From positions 1-5,823 of the forward strand of contig JAEZXF010000320.1 of assembly GCA_023419995.1 (NCBI GenBank): DNA of 5,823 bases. The letters run 5' to 3'. The DNA is from Pseudomonadota bacterium (GTDB lineage Bacteria; Pseudomonadota; Alphaproteobacteria; Rhizobiales; Rhizobiaceae). The notes under the pieces are model-generated. The model made no database searches. It saw only the letters and a program-made list of their open reading frames with translations, and was not told the origin of the DNA. Shown here piece after piece: positions 5,784 through 5,823 of this stretch. A program made the position numbers and the translations under genes. Position 1 is the stretch's first letter; every line of letters begins with the position of its first letter.

Positions 5784-5808
5784 TTTGACTGGAGGTCAGA
5801 AATGAACA
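5784..5808 (+). repeat. Repeat copy C: porin 2 start region
   Basis: TTTGACTGGAGGTCAGAA (5784-5801) is an 18-bp perfect inverted repeat of copy A, and 5790-5808 is a 19-bp perfect direct repeat of copy B. It contains GGAGG and the ATG of porin 2. Upstream of 5784 the match to porin 1 stops at once (AAC here, GCAT there), whereas downstream it continues with few differences into the signal peptide codons. That is the pattern expected if recombination exchanges everything upstream of the porin coding sequences. Confidence 0.7.
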
Positions 5809-5823
5809 TCAAGAGCCTTATCC
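5802..5823 (+). CDS. Start of a second porin gene (porin 2), cut by the window edge
   Basis: Only the first seven codons are inside the window: Met-Asn-Ile-Lys-Ser-Leu-Ile. Of these 22 bases, 19 match the start of porin 1 (Met-Lys-Leu-Lys-Ser-Leu-Ile), and the ribosome-binding region upstream is identical. It is therefore very probably the signal peptide of a paralogous Omp2b-type porin facing right, in the opposite direction to porin 1. Whether the rest of the gene is intact cannot be seen. Confidence 0.75.

Larger units (their letters stand above)
5418..5801. other. Divergent control region between the recombinase and porin 2
   Basis: This 384-bp stretch has no credible gene. Its left part must hold the recombinase promoter (minus strand); only weak candidates are seen, for example CTATTC near 5480 with a poorly spaced -35. 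From about 5600 rightward it contains the dyads, a candidate promoter and the leader stem-loop that serve porin 2. It is the only long non-coding region adjoining either porin start, which makes it the likely promoter donor for whichever porin faces it. Confidence 0.6.

Noticed and set aside
5465..5812. Minus-strand open frame of 115 codons across the porin 2 control region
   Set aside because: It begins inside the complement of the porin start repeat, has no ribosome-binding site or recognisable domain, and overlaps the promoter, leader and recombinase start. Its first residues resemble those of the extended porin 1 frame only because both cross the same repeat.
1..5823. CRISPR arrays, tRNA or rRNA genes, IS ends
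   Set aside because: No regularly spaced repeats, no cloverleaf-forming stretch with a tRNA T-loop signature, and no transposase or terminal inverted repeats other than the porin start repeats were seen.

Overview
The window is GC-rich DNA with the gene content and codon style of an alphaproteobacterium of the Hyphomicrobiales (Rhizobiales). The best markers are a rhizobial-type ArgB and an Omp2b-like general porin with the family's paired N-terminal cysteines and terminal Phe. A member of the Mesorhizobium/Phyllobacteriaceae group is likely, but the sequence alone does not fix the genus.

Left part (1-2271): a minus-strand pair, arsC (glutaredoxin-type arsenate reductase) followed by chrA (chromate transporter, cut by the window edge), diverges from plus-strand argB (N-acetylglutamate kinase). 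The 260-bp space between arsC and argB holds a plausible promoter for each gene, and a 13-bp palindrome abuts the arsC -35 box. Past argB is a gene-free convergent gap with nested dyads.

Middle (2285-4426, minus strand): a ten-segment EamA/DMT permease lies just downstream of a complete porin gene. A strong intrinsic terminator ends the porin transcript, and its T-tract lies only 10 bp before the EamA start codon.

Right part (4424-5823) is the most unusual. A complete tyrosine recombinase (317 aa, all catalytic residues present) sits between two porin genes that point away from each other: porin 1 (minus, complete) and porin 2 (plus, only its first 22 bases in the window). Both porins begin at an identical 18-bp stretch carrying the ribosome-binding site, so these stretches form inverted repeats around the recombinase. 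A third copy (19 bp, perfect, in direct orientation to the porin 2 copy) overlaps the recombinase stop codon. Only porin 2 has a non-coding upstream region, with a candidate promoter, several dyads and a leader stem-loop. Porin 1 has 37 bp between itself and the recombinase stop codon. In a recombinase-porin 1 mRNA the third copy would pair perfectly over 12 bp with the porin 1 ribosome-binding site.

My reading, which is inference, is a phase-variable porin switch: the recombinase flips the segment that carries itself and one porin promoter, so one of two porins is expressed and the other is held silent by lack of a promoter and by an RNA hairpin. Alternatives are a small integrated element flanked by 19-bp att-like direct repeats, or plain porin gene duplication beside an unrelated recombinase. 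Comparison of related genomes or long reads would decide.
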